Positions 28,251 through 38,577 of a stretch of 64,000 nucleotides of DNA are shown piece after piece. Each line of letters starts with the position of its first letter. The first letter of the stretch is position 1. Origin of the DNA: Buchnera aphidicola (Thelaxes suberi) (GTDB lineage Bacteria > Pseudomonadota > Gammaproteobacteria > Enterobacterales > Enterobacteriaceae); NCBI RefSeq assembly GCF_964059005.1, contig NZ_OZ060389.1, forward strand, positions 124,001 through 188,000, given 5' to 3'. Under the pieces are notes generated by a model that worked only from the letters and a program-made list of their open reading frames with translations, had not been told where the DNA came from and did not search any database. Both the position numbers and the translations under genes were made by a program.

Positions 28251-30094
28251 TGAATTGTATTTATTTTAATTTATTAATGCCTTGTATAAGTGTGATTTTT
28301 TCTTTTTTTTGCATACAGTCATTTTCTTTTAGAAAATTTATTATAAATATATATATATTTTTAACTTGCATTGCTTTTTTATTGAGTTTATTTATTACAT
28401 TTAATTATAAATTAACAGAATTTAATTATCTGTATTTCCATTTATGGAATTTAATTTCTTTGCAGAGAATGAATATTAGTTTAGATTTATTAATAGATAA
28501 TACTTCTTTAATAATGCTTAATTTGGTATTAAGCATTGGTTTGTTAGTGCAAATATTTTCTCTTTGGTACATTAAGAATAAAAAAGAACAAGTGCGGTTT
28601 TTTACGTTAATAATGTTTTTTATTATAAGCATGGTGATATTAGTTATATCTGATAATTTATTATTAATTTATTTAGGGTGGGAAGCTGTAGGATTATGTT
28701 CATATTTATTAATTGGATTTTATTTTTATTCAAAAAAAAATATTGCATGTGCAAGAAAATCTTTTCTTATGACAAAAATAGGAGATATATTTCTTTTAAT
28801 TTCTATTTTAATGATATATAAATATTTTAATAGTTTTAGTGTGCATCAAATTATGCAAAATATACATTTTTTAAATTTAGAGAATTTACATCAGTTCTTT
28901 ATGTTAAATGTTATAGCATTATTTTTATTTATTGGTGCTATTAGTAAATCAGCTCAATTTCCTTTACATACTTGGCTAGCGGATGCAATGGTAGGTCCGA
29001 CTACAGCTTCTGCATTAATTCATGCTGCTACTATGGTAACAGCTGGGGTATATTTGATTAGTAAAGTTAAATTTATTTTTATTTTATGTCCAAAAATATT
29101 GTTTTTAGTAGGATTATGTGGATGTATAACTTTGTTAATTGCTGGATTTTTTGCAATGATTGAGACTGATATAAAACGAATTTTAGCTTATTCAACAATG
29201 AGTCAGATTGGCTATATGTTTGTATCATTAGGTGTATCTTCTTGGAATGTAGCTATTTTTCATTTATTTTCACATGGTATTTTTAAAGCGTTATTATTTT
29301 TATCTTCAGCATCTTTAATTCATTATTCTTATGAAGAACGTAATATTTTTAAAATTAATGTTTTGAAAAGAAATATTCCATTGGTTTGTAGTGCGTTTAT
29401 ATTTGGTTGCGCTTCATTAATTTCTTTTCCATGGATTACTATAGGATTTTATAGTAAGGAATTAATTTTATATTCTATTTTAGAAAGCAATAATGTGTTT
29501 TTTTTAGTTGTTAGTTTATTAGGAGTATTATTAACATCTTTATATGTTTCTCGATTATGTTATACATTGTTTTTTAGAAAAAATGTTAATTGTTATAATA
29601 ATAATGTAATGAAAAAAAATATTTTTCATGATATTCCATTAATTGTATTAATGTTTGCTTCTACTTGTATATTTTATTTTTTATTAAAGTACTGTTATAT
29701 TTTTCAATATAATAATCATGTAGATAAAATAACAATGCATCAATTAACATTTTTAACTTTTTTTATTTCTTTTTTAGGAGTAATAGGATTTTATCTATAT
29801 TCTCTATTTAAAGAAAATATTTATTTAATTTATATAACTCGATTAATTTGCATAATATTAGAAAAATTAAATATTGATAATTTTTATAACAAATATTTTA
29901 TTACATTTTTTATGTATATAAAGAATATTGTTAATAATAATTTTATTATTTTATGTAATAAAATTTTATTTAGTATATTTTTTTATATTAATAAAATTTT
30001 TTCATGTTACGAAAATCAAACATTAAATTTTTATATTTTGTTATATAACATAAATATTTTATTTTTTTTATCAATAATCTTATTATTTTTATGA
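28250..30094 (+). CDS. nuoL: NADH-quinone oxidoreductase subunit L
   Basis: Distal antiporter-like, proton-pumping membrane subunit with the long lateral helix. 614 aa (613 in E. coli). Antiporter motifs: YLGWEAVGLCSYLLIGFY with its key glutamate, SAQFPLHTWLADAMVGPTTASALIHAATMVTAGVYL with key lysine and histidines, and DIKRILAYSTMSQIGYM. The C-terminal part is less conserved but full length. A 155-bp A/T gap follows before nuoM, the longest in the cluster. Confidence 0.97.
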   Translation: MNCIYFNLLMPCISVIFSFFCIQSFSFRKFIINIYIFLTCIAFLLSLFITFNYKLTEFNYLYFHLWNLISLQRMNISLDLLIDNTSLIMLNLVLSIGLLVQIFSLWYIKNKKEQVRFFTLIMFFIISMVILVISDNLLLIYLGWEAVGLCSYLLIGFYFYSKKNIACARKSFLMTKIGDIFLLISILMIYKYFNSFSVHQIMQNIHFLNLENLHQFFMLNVIALFLFIGAISKSAQFPLHTWLADAMVGPTTASALIHAATMVTAGVYLISKVKFIFILCPKILFLVGLCGCITLLIAGFFAMIETDIKRILAYSTMSQIGYMFVSLGVSSWNVAIFHLFSHGIFKALLFLSSASLIHYSYEERNIFKINVLKRNIPLVCSAFIFGCASLISFPWITIGFYSKELILYSILESNNVFFLVVSLLGVLLTSLYVSRLCYTLFFRKNVNCYNNNVMKKNIFHDIPLIVLMFASTCIFYFLLKYCYIFQYNNHVDKITMHQLTFLTFFISFLGVIGFYLYSLFKENIYLIYITRLICIILEKLNIDNFYNKYFITFFMYIKNIVNNNFIILCNKILFSIFFYINKIFSCYENQTLNFYILLYNINILFFLSIILLFL

Positions 30095-30249
30095 ATATTA
30101 GAACGAATAATCCATTTATAGTTAAATTCAAATAATCTTTTTTTAATAAAAATTTTTTATTTTTTTTTTTTTAAAATTAATAAGCATTTAATCTGATGTT
30201 AATATTATTTTTTGAAAAATTGAAAAATATAATAGGACAATAGTAAAAA

Positions 30250-31749
30250 ATGTTACTTTCATTTTTAGTTATAATTCCATTTTTATCAGGTATTTTTTCT
30301 TTTTTATTGGGTTTTGTTATTCCAAAATATTGTAAAAAACTATGTTTGTTAAGTCTTTTAATTACATTATTTTTATGTATTCTAATATGGTATCAAAAAA
30401 AAAACTATTTATCTAATATACATGGATTGTACAGCAATGAATTTTTAATAAATTGGATTGATAAATTTGGAATTCATTTTCATCTTTTTTTAGATGGATT
30501 ATCATTTTTAATGGTAATGTTAACTTGTGTGTTAAGTATCATATCTATATTATCTATATGGAATCAAAATTATGAAAAAATTGGGTTTTTTTATTTCAAT
30601 TTAATGTGCATGATTACTGGTATGATAGGAGTATTTACTTCTGTTGATTTATTTTTATTTTTTTTATTTTGGGAGTTGTCATCTATACCAGTATATTTTT
30701 TTATAATTTGTTGGGGTAAAAAAACTATTGCTATCACGAAAAGAATATATATTGCTAACCAATTTCTTATTTATACTCAAATTTCGGGATTGTTGTTATT
30801 CTTAGGTATTTTAGTATTAGCTTGGAATTTTTATGACATTAATCATTATTGGAGTTTTAATTATTTTGAATTATCTAATATGGCGTTATTAAATCCAAGT
30901 TTAGAATATTATTGCATGTTAATGTTTTTTTTCAGTTTTATAATAAAGTTACCAATCTTTCCTTTTCATAATTGGTTAATAGATGCTCATAAATCTTCTC
31001 CTGTATCTGGTTTTTTAGATATTACAGGTCTTTTATTAAAAACATCTATTTATGGTTTGTTACGGTTTAATATTTTTATATTCCCTTATTATTCAAAAAA
31101 AATCATGTTCTTTATAACATGTATAGGTATTGTTAATATTATTTATAATAGTTTTATGGCAATTAAATCAAATAATATTAAAGAAATTATAGCTTATACT
31201 TCTTTATCTCATATTGGTTTTATATTAATAGGAATTTACAATTCTAATTATATTTCTTATCAAGGTATAATAATTCAAATCATTAGTACTAGTTTATCTA
31301 TTGCAGCATTATTTATTATTGCATCGCAACTTTATCATAAATTATCAACACATAATATACATAAAATGGGAGGTTTATGGGGTTATTTGAAATGGATCCC
31401 ATCTTTTTCATTATTTTTTATTTTTGCTAATTTAGGATTACCAGGAACAGCTAATTTTGTTGGTGAATTTATGGTATTACTAGGAATTATTAAAAATAAT
31501 TTTTTTGTTACTATAGTTATAGTAAGTAGTATGATACTTTCTGCAATTTATTCTTTAAGGTTATTTCATAAAATATATTTTGGTCCATTTAATCAATTAA
31601 AAATAGTAAATAAATATTATTTTATAGAATTTTTTGCACTTTTTATGATTAGTTTTTTATTAGTATACATTGGTTTTTTTCCTCAAATTATTTTTAATAT
31701 TAGTAATAATGTTATGGACAATATTTATTCTTTATTTTTAGTTTGTTAA
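30250..31749 (+). CDS. nuoM: NADH-quinone oxidoreductase subunit M
   Basis: Second antiporter-like proton channel subunit (ND4 type). 499 aa (509 in E. coli). Motifs: FWELSSIPVYFFI with the essential glutamate, KLPIFPFHNWLIDAHKSSPVSGFLDITGLLLK, NNIKEIIAYTSLSHIGFI and GLPGTANFVGEFMVL. An A10 tract at 30395-30404 is in frame. It is separated from nuoL by a spacer with no recognisable signal. Confidence 0.97.
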   Translation: MLLSFLVIIPFLSGIFSFLLGFVIPKYCKKLCLLSLLITLFLCILIWYQKKNYLSNIHGLYSNEFLINWIDKFGIHFHLFLDGLSFLMVMLTCVLSIISILSIWNQNYEKIGFFYFNLMCMITGMIGVFTSVDLFLFFLFWELSSIPVYFFIICWGKKTIAITKRIYIANQFLIYTQISGLLLFLGILVLAWNFYDINHYWSFNYFELSNMALLNPSLEYYCMLMFFFSFIIKLPIFPFHNWLIDAHKSSPVSGFLDITGLLLKTSIYGLLRFNIFIFPYYSKKIMFFITCIGIVNIIYNSFMAIKSNNIKEIIAYTSLSHIGFILIGIYNSNYISYQGIIIQIISTSLSIAALFIIASQLYHKLSTHNIHKMGGLWGYLKWIPSFSLFFIFANLGLPGTANFVGEFMVLLGIIKNNFFVTIVIVSSMILSAIYSLRLFHKIYFGPFNQLKIVNKYYFIEFFALFMISFLLVYIGFFPQIIFNISNNVMDNIYSLFLVC

Positions 31750-31771
31750 TGAAGAGGTTTTAAAATTTTCA

Positions 31772-33247
31772 ATGATATTATCAAATTTGTTAGAATTCAC
31801 AACGATGATGCCCATAAATAGCATTATGATTGCTATAATGTTTATAACATTTTTTATTGCATGTAAAAGAGATGCGTTTTTAGTATTTGTATTTTCTATA
31901 ATAGGAATTTTAACTGCACTTTTTTCATTAAAATTTGCTGTTTTTTCTCCATATATTGCAACGATTGAAATATTTCAAATGCCATTAATGTCGATTTTAT
32001 ATATGCTTATATTATTAACAAATAGTTTAATTGTATGTATATTTTCTTATTTTTGGTCAAAAAAAAAATCAGATATCTATTATAAAGAAGAATTTTATTT
32101 ATTTTTATTAATTTCTACTTTAGGAGGTATGGTAGTAATTATTGCTAATCATGCTGTTTCTTTTTTTATTGGAATAGAATTAGTTTCTATATCTTTATTA
32201 GGAATAATAGGTTACACAATTTTTTCTGATTCTTCATTTAATGCTGTATTAAAGTATGGTATTTTATCTGGAATAAGTTCTATTTGCATGTTACTTGGAA
32301 TGATTTTAATGTTTTGTACTACTGGATCATTAAATATTAATACATGGGGTTTATATATTGAATATGCTTATTTATATCAAGACTATTTATTTTTAATTGG
32401 ATTAGCTTTATTTTTTTCTACTATTTTATTTAAATTAGCTTTTTTTCCTTTTCATTTATGGACAGCAGAAATATATGAAGGTGCTCCAATAGTATCATTA
32501 GGTCATCTTTCAGGTATTTATAAAATTATTTTTTTATTGATATTAATACGTTTTTTTAGTTTTTTTAATGGTTTAGAAAATAATGAACTCGCTTTTTTTA
32601 CAGGAACAATTGCTTGTATTTCTATATTATTTGGAACTATAAGAGCTGTATTTGAACCAGATATTAAGAAATTATTTGGTTATACTTCTATAGCTCAATC
32701 AGGATATTTTTTAGCATTGATTATGACTGGATTCCATCATAATAAAATTAATTTAGAAAATATTAATTTTTATATTGTCAGTTATTTATTAGGAACATTG
32801 GGAGTATTTAGTATATTGAATTTAATTGACCATTTGTATAAAAATTCAAAAAAAAATTATAATATTCAAAGATATGTTGGATTATTTTGGAATCAACCTT
32901 TTTTAGCAATTTCTGCAACAATAATGCTTTTTTCTTTAGTTGGGATTCCTCCTACTTGTGGTTTTTTTGGAAAATATTATTTATTTTTAAATATTATTAG
33001 CGGTAAATTTTCTATTTTAGGTGTTAGTGGTTTTATAGGATCTATTTTAGGAATGTATTGTTATTTTAAAATAATAGCAGTTTTTTATCAAAAAGTTCCA
33101 AAAATAGTTTCAAATAATGTGGGAAACAATAATATTGCTTTATTTTTATTAAAATTGATTGTATTTGTAATAACATTTTTAATTATTTTATTTGGTATAT
33201 TTCCTCAAATATTGATTAATTTTTTAAAATTAAATATATTTTTATAA
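31772..33247 (+). CDS. nuoN: NADH-quinone oxidoreductase subunit N
   Basis: Third antiporter-like subunit (ND2 type), last gene of the cluster. 491 aa (485 in E. coli). Motifs: FFIGIELVSISLLGIIGY, KLAFFPFHLWTAEIYEGAP, DIKKLFGYTSIAQSGYFLAL and GIPPTCGFFGKYYLF. An A10 tract at 32059-32068 is in frame. All thirteen nuo genes appear intact, so a complete complex I is encoded. Confidence 0.97.
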   Translation: MILSNLLEFTTMMPINSIMIAIMFITFFIACKRDAFLVFVFSIIGILTALFSLKFAVFSPYIATIEIFQMPLMSILYMLILLTNSLIVCIFSYFWSKKKSDIYYKEEFYLFLLISTLGGMVVIIANHAVSFFIGIELVSISLLGIIGYTIFSDSSFNAVLKYGILSGISSICMLLGMILMFCTTGSLNINTWGLYIEYAYLYQDYLFLIGLALFFSTILFKLAFFPFHLWTAEIYEGAPIVSLGHLSGIYKIIFLLILIRFFSFFNGLENNELAFFTGTIACISILFGTIRAVFEPDIKKLFGYTSIAQSGYFLALIMTGFHHNKINLENINFYIVSYLLGTLGVFSILNLIDHLYKNSKKNYNIQRYVGLFWNQPFLAISATIMLFSLVGIPPTCGFFGKYYLFLNIISGKFSILGVSGFIGSILGMYCYFKIIAVFYQKVPKIVSNNVGNNNIALFLLKLIVFVITFLIILFGIFPQILINFLKLNIFL

Positions 33248-33252
33248 TAAAT

Positions 33253-33282
33253 CATGTACATTTTATTTTTTATATGTACATG
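33253..33282. terminator. Hairpin between convergent nuoN and prs
   Basis: CATGTACAT pairs with ATGTACATG as a perfect 9-bp stem around a T-rich 12-nt loop, a few bases after the nuoN stop. It is followed on the plus strand by T-rich sequence. Convergent with prs, so it probably works as the nuo 3' end and possibly for both transcripts. Confidence 0.55.
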
Positions 33283-33389
33283 TTTATTAATTCAATAATT
33301 TTATAAAATTTTAGAATAAGTATTTAAAATTAAATTTTTACGAATAAAATACAAATATCGTATTTATTATAAATAACAAGAAACTAATA

Positions 33390-34337
33390 TCAATGTTCGA
33401 ACATTTCGGAAATAGATTCTTCATTACTTATTCTTCTAATAGCTTCAGCAAGCATTCCAGCAAGAGATAATGTGCGTACTTTGGGTAATATTTTAATAGT
33501 TTTATTGAGGGGAATAGTATCACATACAACAATTTCATCTATTACGGATTGTTGTAAATTTTGGGTGGCTATTCCTGAAAAAATAGGATGTGTTGCGTAT
33601 GCAAATACTTTTTTTGCTCCGTTATCTTTTAATGCTTGAGCTGCTTTACATAATGTTCCTGCAGTATCAATGATATCATCTACTAAAACACAATCTCTAT
33701 TTTTTATATCTCCTATAATATTCATTACTTGAGAAGTATTAGATGCTGATCTTCTTTTATCAATAATAGCCATGTCTGTATCATTTAATAATTTTGCTAT
33801 AGCTCGTGCTCGTACTACTCCTCCTATATCTGGAGAAACTACAATTGGATTTTTTAATTTTATTTGCAGCATATCTTCTAATAAAATTAAACTTCCAAAA
33901 ACATTATCTACAGGAATATCAAAAAATCCTTGAATTTGTTCTGCATGTAAATCAACTGTAAGAACACGATCTACACCAACATTAAATAAAAAATCTGCTA
34001 CGATTTTAGCAGTAATTGGCACTCTAGCAGATCGCACTCTGCGGTCTTGTCTTGAATATCCAAAGTATGGGATTACGGCTGTTATTCTTCCAGCAGAAGC
34101 TCGTCTAAGTGCATCTGTTATTACTAATAATTCCATTAAATTATCGTTTGTTGGTGCGCAAGTTGATTGTATAACAAAAACATCTTTACCTCTAACATTT
34201 TCATTAATTTGAACACTAATTTCTCCATCACTAAATCTTCCTATAGATGCTTTTCCTAAACTGGTATATAGTTTTCGAGATATTGATTGAGCAAGTCGCG
34301 GAACCGAATTTCCAGCAAATAATTTCATATCAGACAC
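33390..34337 (-). CDS. prs: Ribose-phosphate pyrophosphokinase (PRPP synthetase)
   Basis: Makes phosphoribosyl pyrophosphate for purine, pyrimidine, NAD, histidine and tryptophan synthesis. 315 aa, identical in length to E. coli, and very well conserved. Motifs: RRASAGRITAVIPYFGYSRQDRR, VDLHAEQIQGFFD, the PRPP-binding DCVLVDDIIDTAGT, and KLFAGN at the start. The start codon is GTG, with GAGGG about ten bases upstream; the N-terminus MSDMKLFAGNS lines up with E. coli Prs, which also starts at GTG. Confidence 0.98.
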   Translation of the reverse strand: MSDMKLFAGNSVPRLAQSISRKLYTSLGKASIGRFSDGEISVQINENVRGKDVFVIQSTCAPTNDNLMELLVITDALRRASAGRITAVIPYFGYSRQDRRVRSARVPITAKIVADFLFNVGVDRVLTVDLHAEQIQGFFDIPVDNVFGSLILLEDMLQIKLKNPIVVSPDIGGVVRARAIAKLLNDTDMAIIDKRRSASNTSQVMNIIGDIKNRDCVLVDDIIDTAGTLCKAAQALKDNGAKKVFAYATHPIFSGIATQNLQQSVIDEIVVCDTIPLNKTIKILPKVRTLSLAGMLAEAIRRISNEESISEMFEH

Positions 34338-34812
34338 AATTACACGCCCTCATATAGAAATAAAATTGGTTTGTTATTTAAAGTTTTATTAATTAAAGTA
34401 ATCATATTTATATATATATTCATATATGTCAATGTAAAATGTATTGATTGTTTTGTTTATATTTTTACAAAAATATTAATGATCTAACAATATTAAAAAT
34501 TTTTTTAAGATATAAATAACATTATTATAGCTGTTTAATTAATTACAAATTTATATTTTAGTATTTAAAAGATAAATTTCATATACTTAAAGCAAGTATT
34601 TATTTTTTTATTATGATTGTATTAAAATTAATTATTTAATTTTACTAGATATATATTTTATATATAGTTTTTTATATTAAATTTTTAGTGAAACTATTAT
34701 ATAAAATTTTATAATACTAAAATTAAATTTAATTAAATTAAATTTTTTTGATTTGTTTTATTGTATTATATACTAACAATATCAACTAATAATTTTTATT
34801 ATAATATAAAAA
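34338..34812. other. Divergent prs/prfA spacer, no gene recognised
   Basis: 475 bp of nearly pure A/T. E. coli has ispE and lolB on the prs side and hemA on the prfA side of this junction; none is present and no residual homology is readable. The sequence immediately before prs contains its ribosome-binding site. Confidence 0.55.
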
Positions 34813-35892
34813 ATGAAAAAAAATATTAATTTAAAATTACAGCGGTTACTTGATCGTTATAAAGAATTAGAACAAATGCTATCTGATAAAAGAATAATGG
34901 TTACACAAGATTTATATAAAGAATTATCTAAAGAATATGCTGATTTATCAGATATTATTAAGCATTTTAGAAAGTGGAAAAAAATTCAAAAAGAAAAGCA
35001 TGACATTAATGAATTGTTACATGACCCTGATTTATATAAAGAAGCAGAAATTGAATTAAAATCTCTTGTATTACAAGAAAATAACTTAGAAACAAAAATA
35101 CAACAACTAATGATACCAAGAGATCCTAATGATTTAAAAAATTGTTTTATTGAAATTAGAGCCGCTACTGGCGGTGATGAATCTGCAATTTTTGCTGGAG
35201 AACTATTTAGAATGTATATGAAATATGCTGATATTCATTCATGGAAAGTTGACGTATTGAGTATACATGAAGGTGATCAAGGCGGTTATAAAGAAATTAC
35301 TGCACAAATTTCAGGGAAAGGGGTTATGAAAAGATTAAAATTTGAATCGGGAGGACATCGAGTACAAAGAATACCTAAAACTGAAACTCAGGGAAGAGTG
35401 CATACTTCAACATGTACTGTTGCTGTAATGCCATTAGAAAAAAATATGAAAAAATATGAGAATATTAATTCTAGTGATTTACGTATTGATACTTTTAGAT
35501 CTTCTGGAGCAGGTGGTCAGCATGTTAATACTACTGATTCTGCAATTCGCATTACACATATTCCTACTGGTCAAGTAGTTGAATGCCAAGATGAAAGATC
35601 TCAACATAAAAATAAAGCTCGTGCATTATCGATATTATCAGCTAGGATTCGCGCAGCAGAAGAAGAAAAGAGACATAAAAAAGAATCAATAATTCGTAAA
35701 TCGTTATTAGGGACAGGAGAACGATCTGATAGAAATAGAACATATAATTTTCCAAATAACAGAGTTACTGATCATAGAATTAATTTAACACTTTACTGTT
35801 TGAACGAAATATTAAATGGCAACTTAGATTTATTAATTAATCCTATAATACAGGAATTACACAAAGATTATTTATATCAATTATCTGAATAA
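34813..35892 (+). CDS. prfA: Peptide chain release factor 1
   Basis: Recognises UAA and UAG stop codons and triggers peptide release. 359 aa (360 in E. coli). The anticodon-like PxT motif is PKT, in RIPKTETQGR, and the catalytic GGQ lies in SSGAGGQHVN, the site methylated by PrmC. The C-terminal HKNKARAL and DRNRTYNFP blocks are intact. It is followed after three bases by prmC, so substrate and modifying enzyme are co-transcribed. Confidence 0.98.
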   Translation: MKKNINLKLQRLLDRYKELEQMLSDKRIMVTQDLYKELSKEYADLSDIIKHFRKWKKIQKEKHDINELLHDPDLYKEAEIELKSLVLQENNLETKIQQLMIPRDPNDLKNCFIEIRAATGGDESAIFAGELFRMYMKYADIHSWKVDVLSIHEGDQGGYKEITAQISGKGVMKRLKFESGGHRVQRIPKTETQGRVHTSTCTVAVMPLEKNMKKYENINSSDLRIDTFRSSGAGGQHVNTTDSAIRITHIPTGQVVECQDERSQHKNKARALSILSARIRAAEEEKRHKKESIIRKSLLGTGERSDRNRTYNFPNNRVTDHRINLTLYCLNEILNGNLDLLINPIIQELHKDYLYQLSE

Positions 35893-35895
35893 AAT

Positions 35896-36726
35896 ATGAA
35901 AATTAGAGATTGGAAAAAAATCAGCATAAAGAAATTAAATTATGCTTTTAGCGCTTATCATGATGTATTAATTTTATTATCGTATGTTTTAAATCATTCG
36001 ATTAGCTGGTTAATTGCTTTTGATGACATAGAATTAACGATAGTACAACAAAAACAGTTAAATAAATTATTAAATAGACGCGTAAATAATGAACCATTAA
36101 ATTATATTATTTGTAGCAAATATTTTTGGTCATTAAATTTTTTTCTATCAAAAGATGTATTAATTCCTCGATCGGATACTGAAAAATTAGTAGAAATATC
36201 ATTAATTAAAATCAATATGAAAAAAAAACAATATATTTTAGATTTAGGTACTGGTTCTGGAAATATTGCTATATCTATTGCAAATGAATGTTCTAACTGT
36301 CATGTAATGGGTATTGATTATACTACTAAAATCATTAAATTAGCAAAATATAATGCTAATAAATTAAATATAAAAAATGTTTTTTTTTGTAAGAGTAATT
36401 GGTTTTCTTGTTTAAATAATTATAAGTTTAATATTATAGTTAGTAATCCACCATATATTTCAATAAAAGAAAAGAAAAATTTATCTAAAGATATTATGTT
36501 TGAACCAAAAAAAGCATTATTTACTACAAAAAAAGGATTACAAGATATAGAACATATTATTAGCAATGCTAAGTATTATTTATTACAAGATGGTTGGTTG
36601 ATATTAGAACACGGTTGGAATCAAAAAAATGAAGTATTTAATTTTTTTGTAAAGTATAAATTTACAACAATAGAATCTTATAAAGATTATAACGGATATG
36701 ATAGGGTCATTGCAGGAAAATTATAA
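35896..36726 (+). CDS. prmC: Release factor glutamine methyltransferase
   Basis: SAM-dependent enzyme that methylates the glutamine of the GGQ motif of release factors. 276 aa (277 in E. coli). The SAM motif is LDLGTGSGNIAIS and the substrate-binding NPPY is in VSNPPYIS. It is three bases downstream of prfA, as in E. coli. Confidence 0.97.
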   Translation: MKIRDWKKISIKKLNYAFSAYHDVLILLSYVLNHSISWLIAFDDIELTIVQQKQLNKLLNRRVNNEPLNYIICSKYFWSLNFFLSKDVLIPRSDTEKLVEISLIKINMKKKQYILDLGTGSGNIAISIANECSNCHVMGIDYTTKIIKLAKYNANKLNIKNVFFCKSNWFSCLNNYKFNIIVSNPPYISIKEKKNLSKDIMFEPKKALFTTKKGLQDIEHIISNAKYYLLQDGWLILEHGWNQKNEVFNFFVKYKFTTIESYKDYNGYDRVIAGKL

Positions 36727-36838
36727 CTGTGTTATTAATAATAATATTTAATTTACAATAAATTATAGTATTATTATTAATATAAATAATTTTTTAAATT
36801 ATGAAATATTAATTAATTGTATATTTTAAGGATGAATT

Positions 36839-37657
36839 ATGAAACTTTTAGTAGAAAAAATTAAATTAAATAATCAATTTTCTATACTTGATGCTATGAT
36901 TGATATATTTTGTTTGCTTTATCATGATATTTCTAAAGAACTTATTATGTTAGAATTAAATAAAAAAATTCAGGAAGCTAAAGATGTTATTACAAAGATA
37001 AAAAATGATGATATTAAATTAAAAAAATTAATTTATTTTTTTTATTCTTATTGGAAATTTAAAAGCGTTGATGGTATTTATAACGTTTCTAATGCGTTAC
37101 GTATTGATTACGTATTAAGGGAAAAAAAAGGTATAGCATTATCTCTAGGGATAATTTTAATTGATATTGCAAAAAAATTAGATATTAATTTATATCCAAT
37201 AATATTTCCTACCCAGTTTATTGTTAGTTTCAATGATAAAAATAATAAAGAAATAATATTGATTAATCCTGTTAATGGTGAATTTTTAAATAAAGAAACA
37301 TTAGATTTATGGTTAAAAGGTAGTGTTAGTCCTACTACTACATTAAAAGAAGAAGATTTAAAATATTCTGAAAATATTGTAGTTTTGCATAAAATATTAC
37401 ATAATTTAAAATTAGCATTAATCGAAGAAAAAAATATGATACTGGCTTTAAAAATAAGTAATTTTTTAATCCAAATAAAAGAGAATGATCCTTATGAAAT
37501 ACGGGATAGAGGGTTAATATATGCTCATTTAGAATGTAATCGTATTGCTATATCGGATTTAACATATTTTATTGAAAAATGCCCAGATGATCCTGTTGCT
37601 GAAATTATTAGAATGCAAATTCATTTAATTAAAAAAAAATCAATTGTTTTGCATTAA
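36839..37657 (+). CDS. sirB1: SirB1/YchA family protein (transglutaminase-like plus TPR)
   Basis: Conserved protein of unproven biochemical role. 272 aa against 269 in E. coli YchA/SirB1, with homology along the full length. The N-terminal part is the SirB1 transglutaminase-like fold (YFFYSYWKFKSVDGIYNVSNALRIDYVL, GIALSLGIILIDIAKKLDI, FPTQFIVSF). The C-terminal part carries a TPR-like ENDPYEIRDRGLIYAHLEC, ending in KSIVLH as in E. coli. The E. coli order prmC-ychQ-sirB1 is kept apart from the missing ychQ. Confidence 0.92.
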   Translation: MKLLVEKIKLNNQFSILDAMIDIFCLLYHDISKELIMLELNKKIQEAKDVITKIKNDDIKLKKLIYFFYSYWKFKSVDGIYNVSNALRIDYVLREKKGIALSLGIILIDIAKKLDINLYPIIFPTQFIVSFNDKNNKEIILINPVNGEFLNKETLDLWLKGSVSPTTTLKEEDLKYSENIVVLHKILHNLKLALIEEKNMILALKISNFLIQIKENDPYEIRDRGLIYAHLECNRIAISDLTYFIEKCPDDPVAEIIRMQIHLIKKKSIVLH

Positions 37658-37685
37658 AAAAATATATTTTAAGTAAAATTTTTTG

Positions 37686-38489
37686 TTAAATAAAAGGGTA
37701 CAATCTTTTATGATTATTTTTATAATACCAATATTTAATTTTTTCAATTTCATTATTTGGAATTGTGCGACCTTCAAGAAAATTATCTATAGTTTCATAG
37801 CTAATACCTAAGATTTCTTCGTCTGTTTTATATGGAGCATTATCTTCTAATCCAGCAATTGGATCTTTTAAATATAATTGTTGAGGGCAATTTAATGTTT
37901 TTAACAAAATTTTTCCTTGTCTTTTATTTAAACTACGAATAGGATTAATATCTGAAGCTCCATCTCCATGTTTAGTAAAAAAACCTGTGATAATTTCGTT
38001 TGCATTAGAAGTGCCAACTACTATTCCTTTATTTTGCGCAGCAATACTATATATTATTTGCATTCGTATACGAGATTTAAGATTTCCTTTATCAGATTCG
38101 GATAAAATTATATTATTTTTTAATAAAGAATTTATTGTAGTACAAACAATTTTTTTTATATCTATAGATATGGTTTGATTAGGATTGATAAAATTAATTG
38201 CAGTTTTACAATCATTTTCGTCTGATTGTATTCCATATGGAAGGCGAATTGCAATACATTTATATTTTTTTATTGCCAAAGTGTTATTAATTTTATTGAT
38301 TGCCAATTGACAAAGTTTTCCTGATAAAGTCGAATCCTGCCCTCCACTAATACCTATTACTAGTGTTTGGATTTCTGTATGATTTAAAAGATAATCTTTT
38401 AAAAAATTGATTCTTTTATTAATTTCTTCTACAGGTAAAATATTTTTTTTTACTTTTAATTGTTGAATCATAACGTGTATATTTTTCAT
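37686..38489 (-). CDS. nadE: NH3-dependent NAD(+) synthetase
   Basis: Last step of NAD synthesis: amidation of deamido-NAD. 267 aa (275 in E. coli). The P-loop is GISGGQDSTLSGKL, followed by RLPYGIQSDENDC, GIVVGTSNANE, TGFFTKHGDGASDINPI and LNKRQGK. The protein ends at HKRLYPFI, lacking the roughly eight residues with which E. coli NadE ends. Convergent with sirB1 and divergent from ackA. Confidence 0.96.
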   Translation of the reverse strand: MKNIHVMIQQLKVKKNILPVEEINKRINFLKDYLLNHTEIQTLVIGISGGQDSTLSGKLCQLAINKINNTLAIKKYKCIAIRLPYGIQSDENDCKTAINFINPNQTISIDIKKIVCTTINSLLKNNIILSESDKGNLKSRIRMQIIYSIAAQNKGIVVGTSNANEIITGFFTKHGDGASDINPIRSLNKRQGKILLKTLNCPQQLYLKDPIAGLEDNAPYKTDEEILGISYETIDNFLEGRTIPNNEIEKIKYWYYKNNHKRLYPFI

Positions 38490-38577
38490 TTTTTTTAAAA
38501 CCGATAAAATTATTTAATATTATTGATATTGTAGTTTTATTATTGCAAAAATTAATTTATTTTTTAAGGAAATTATT

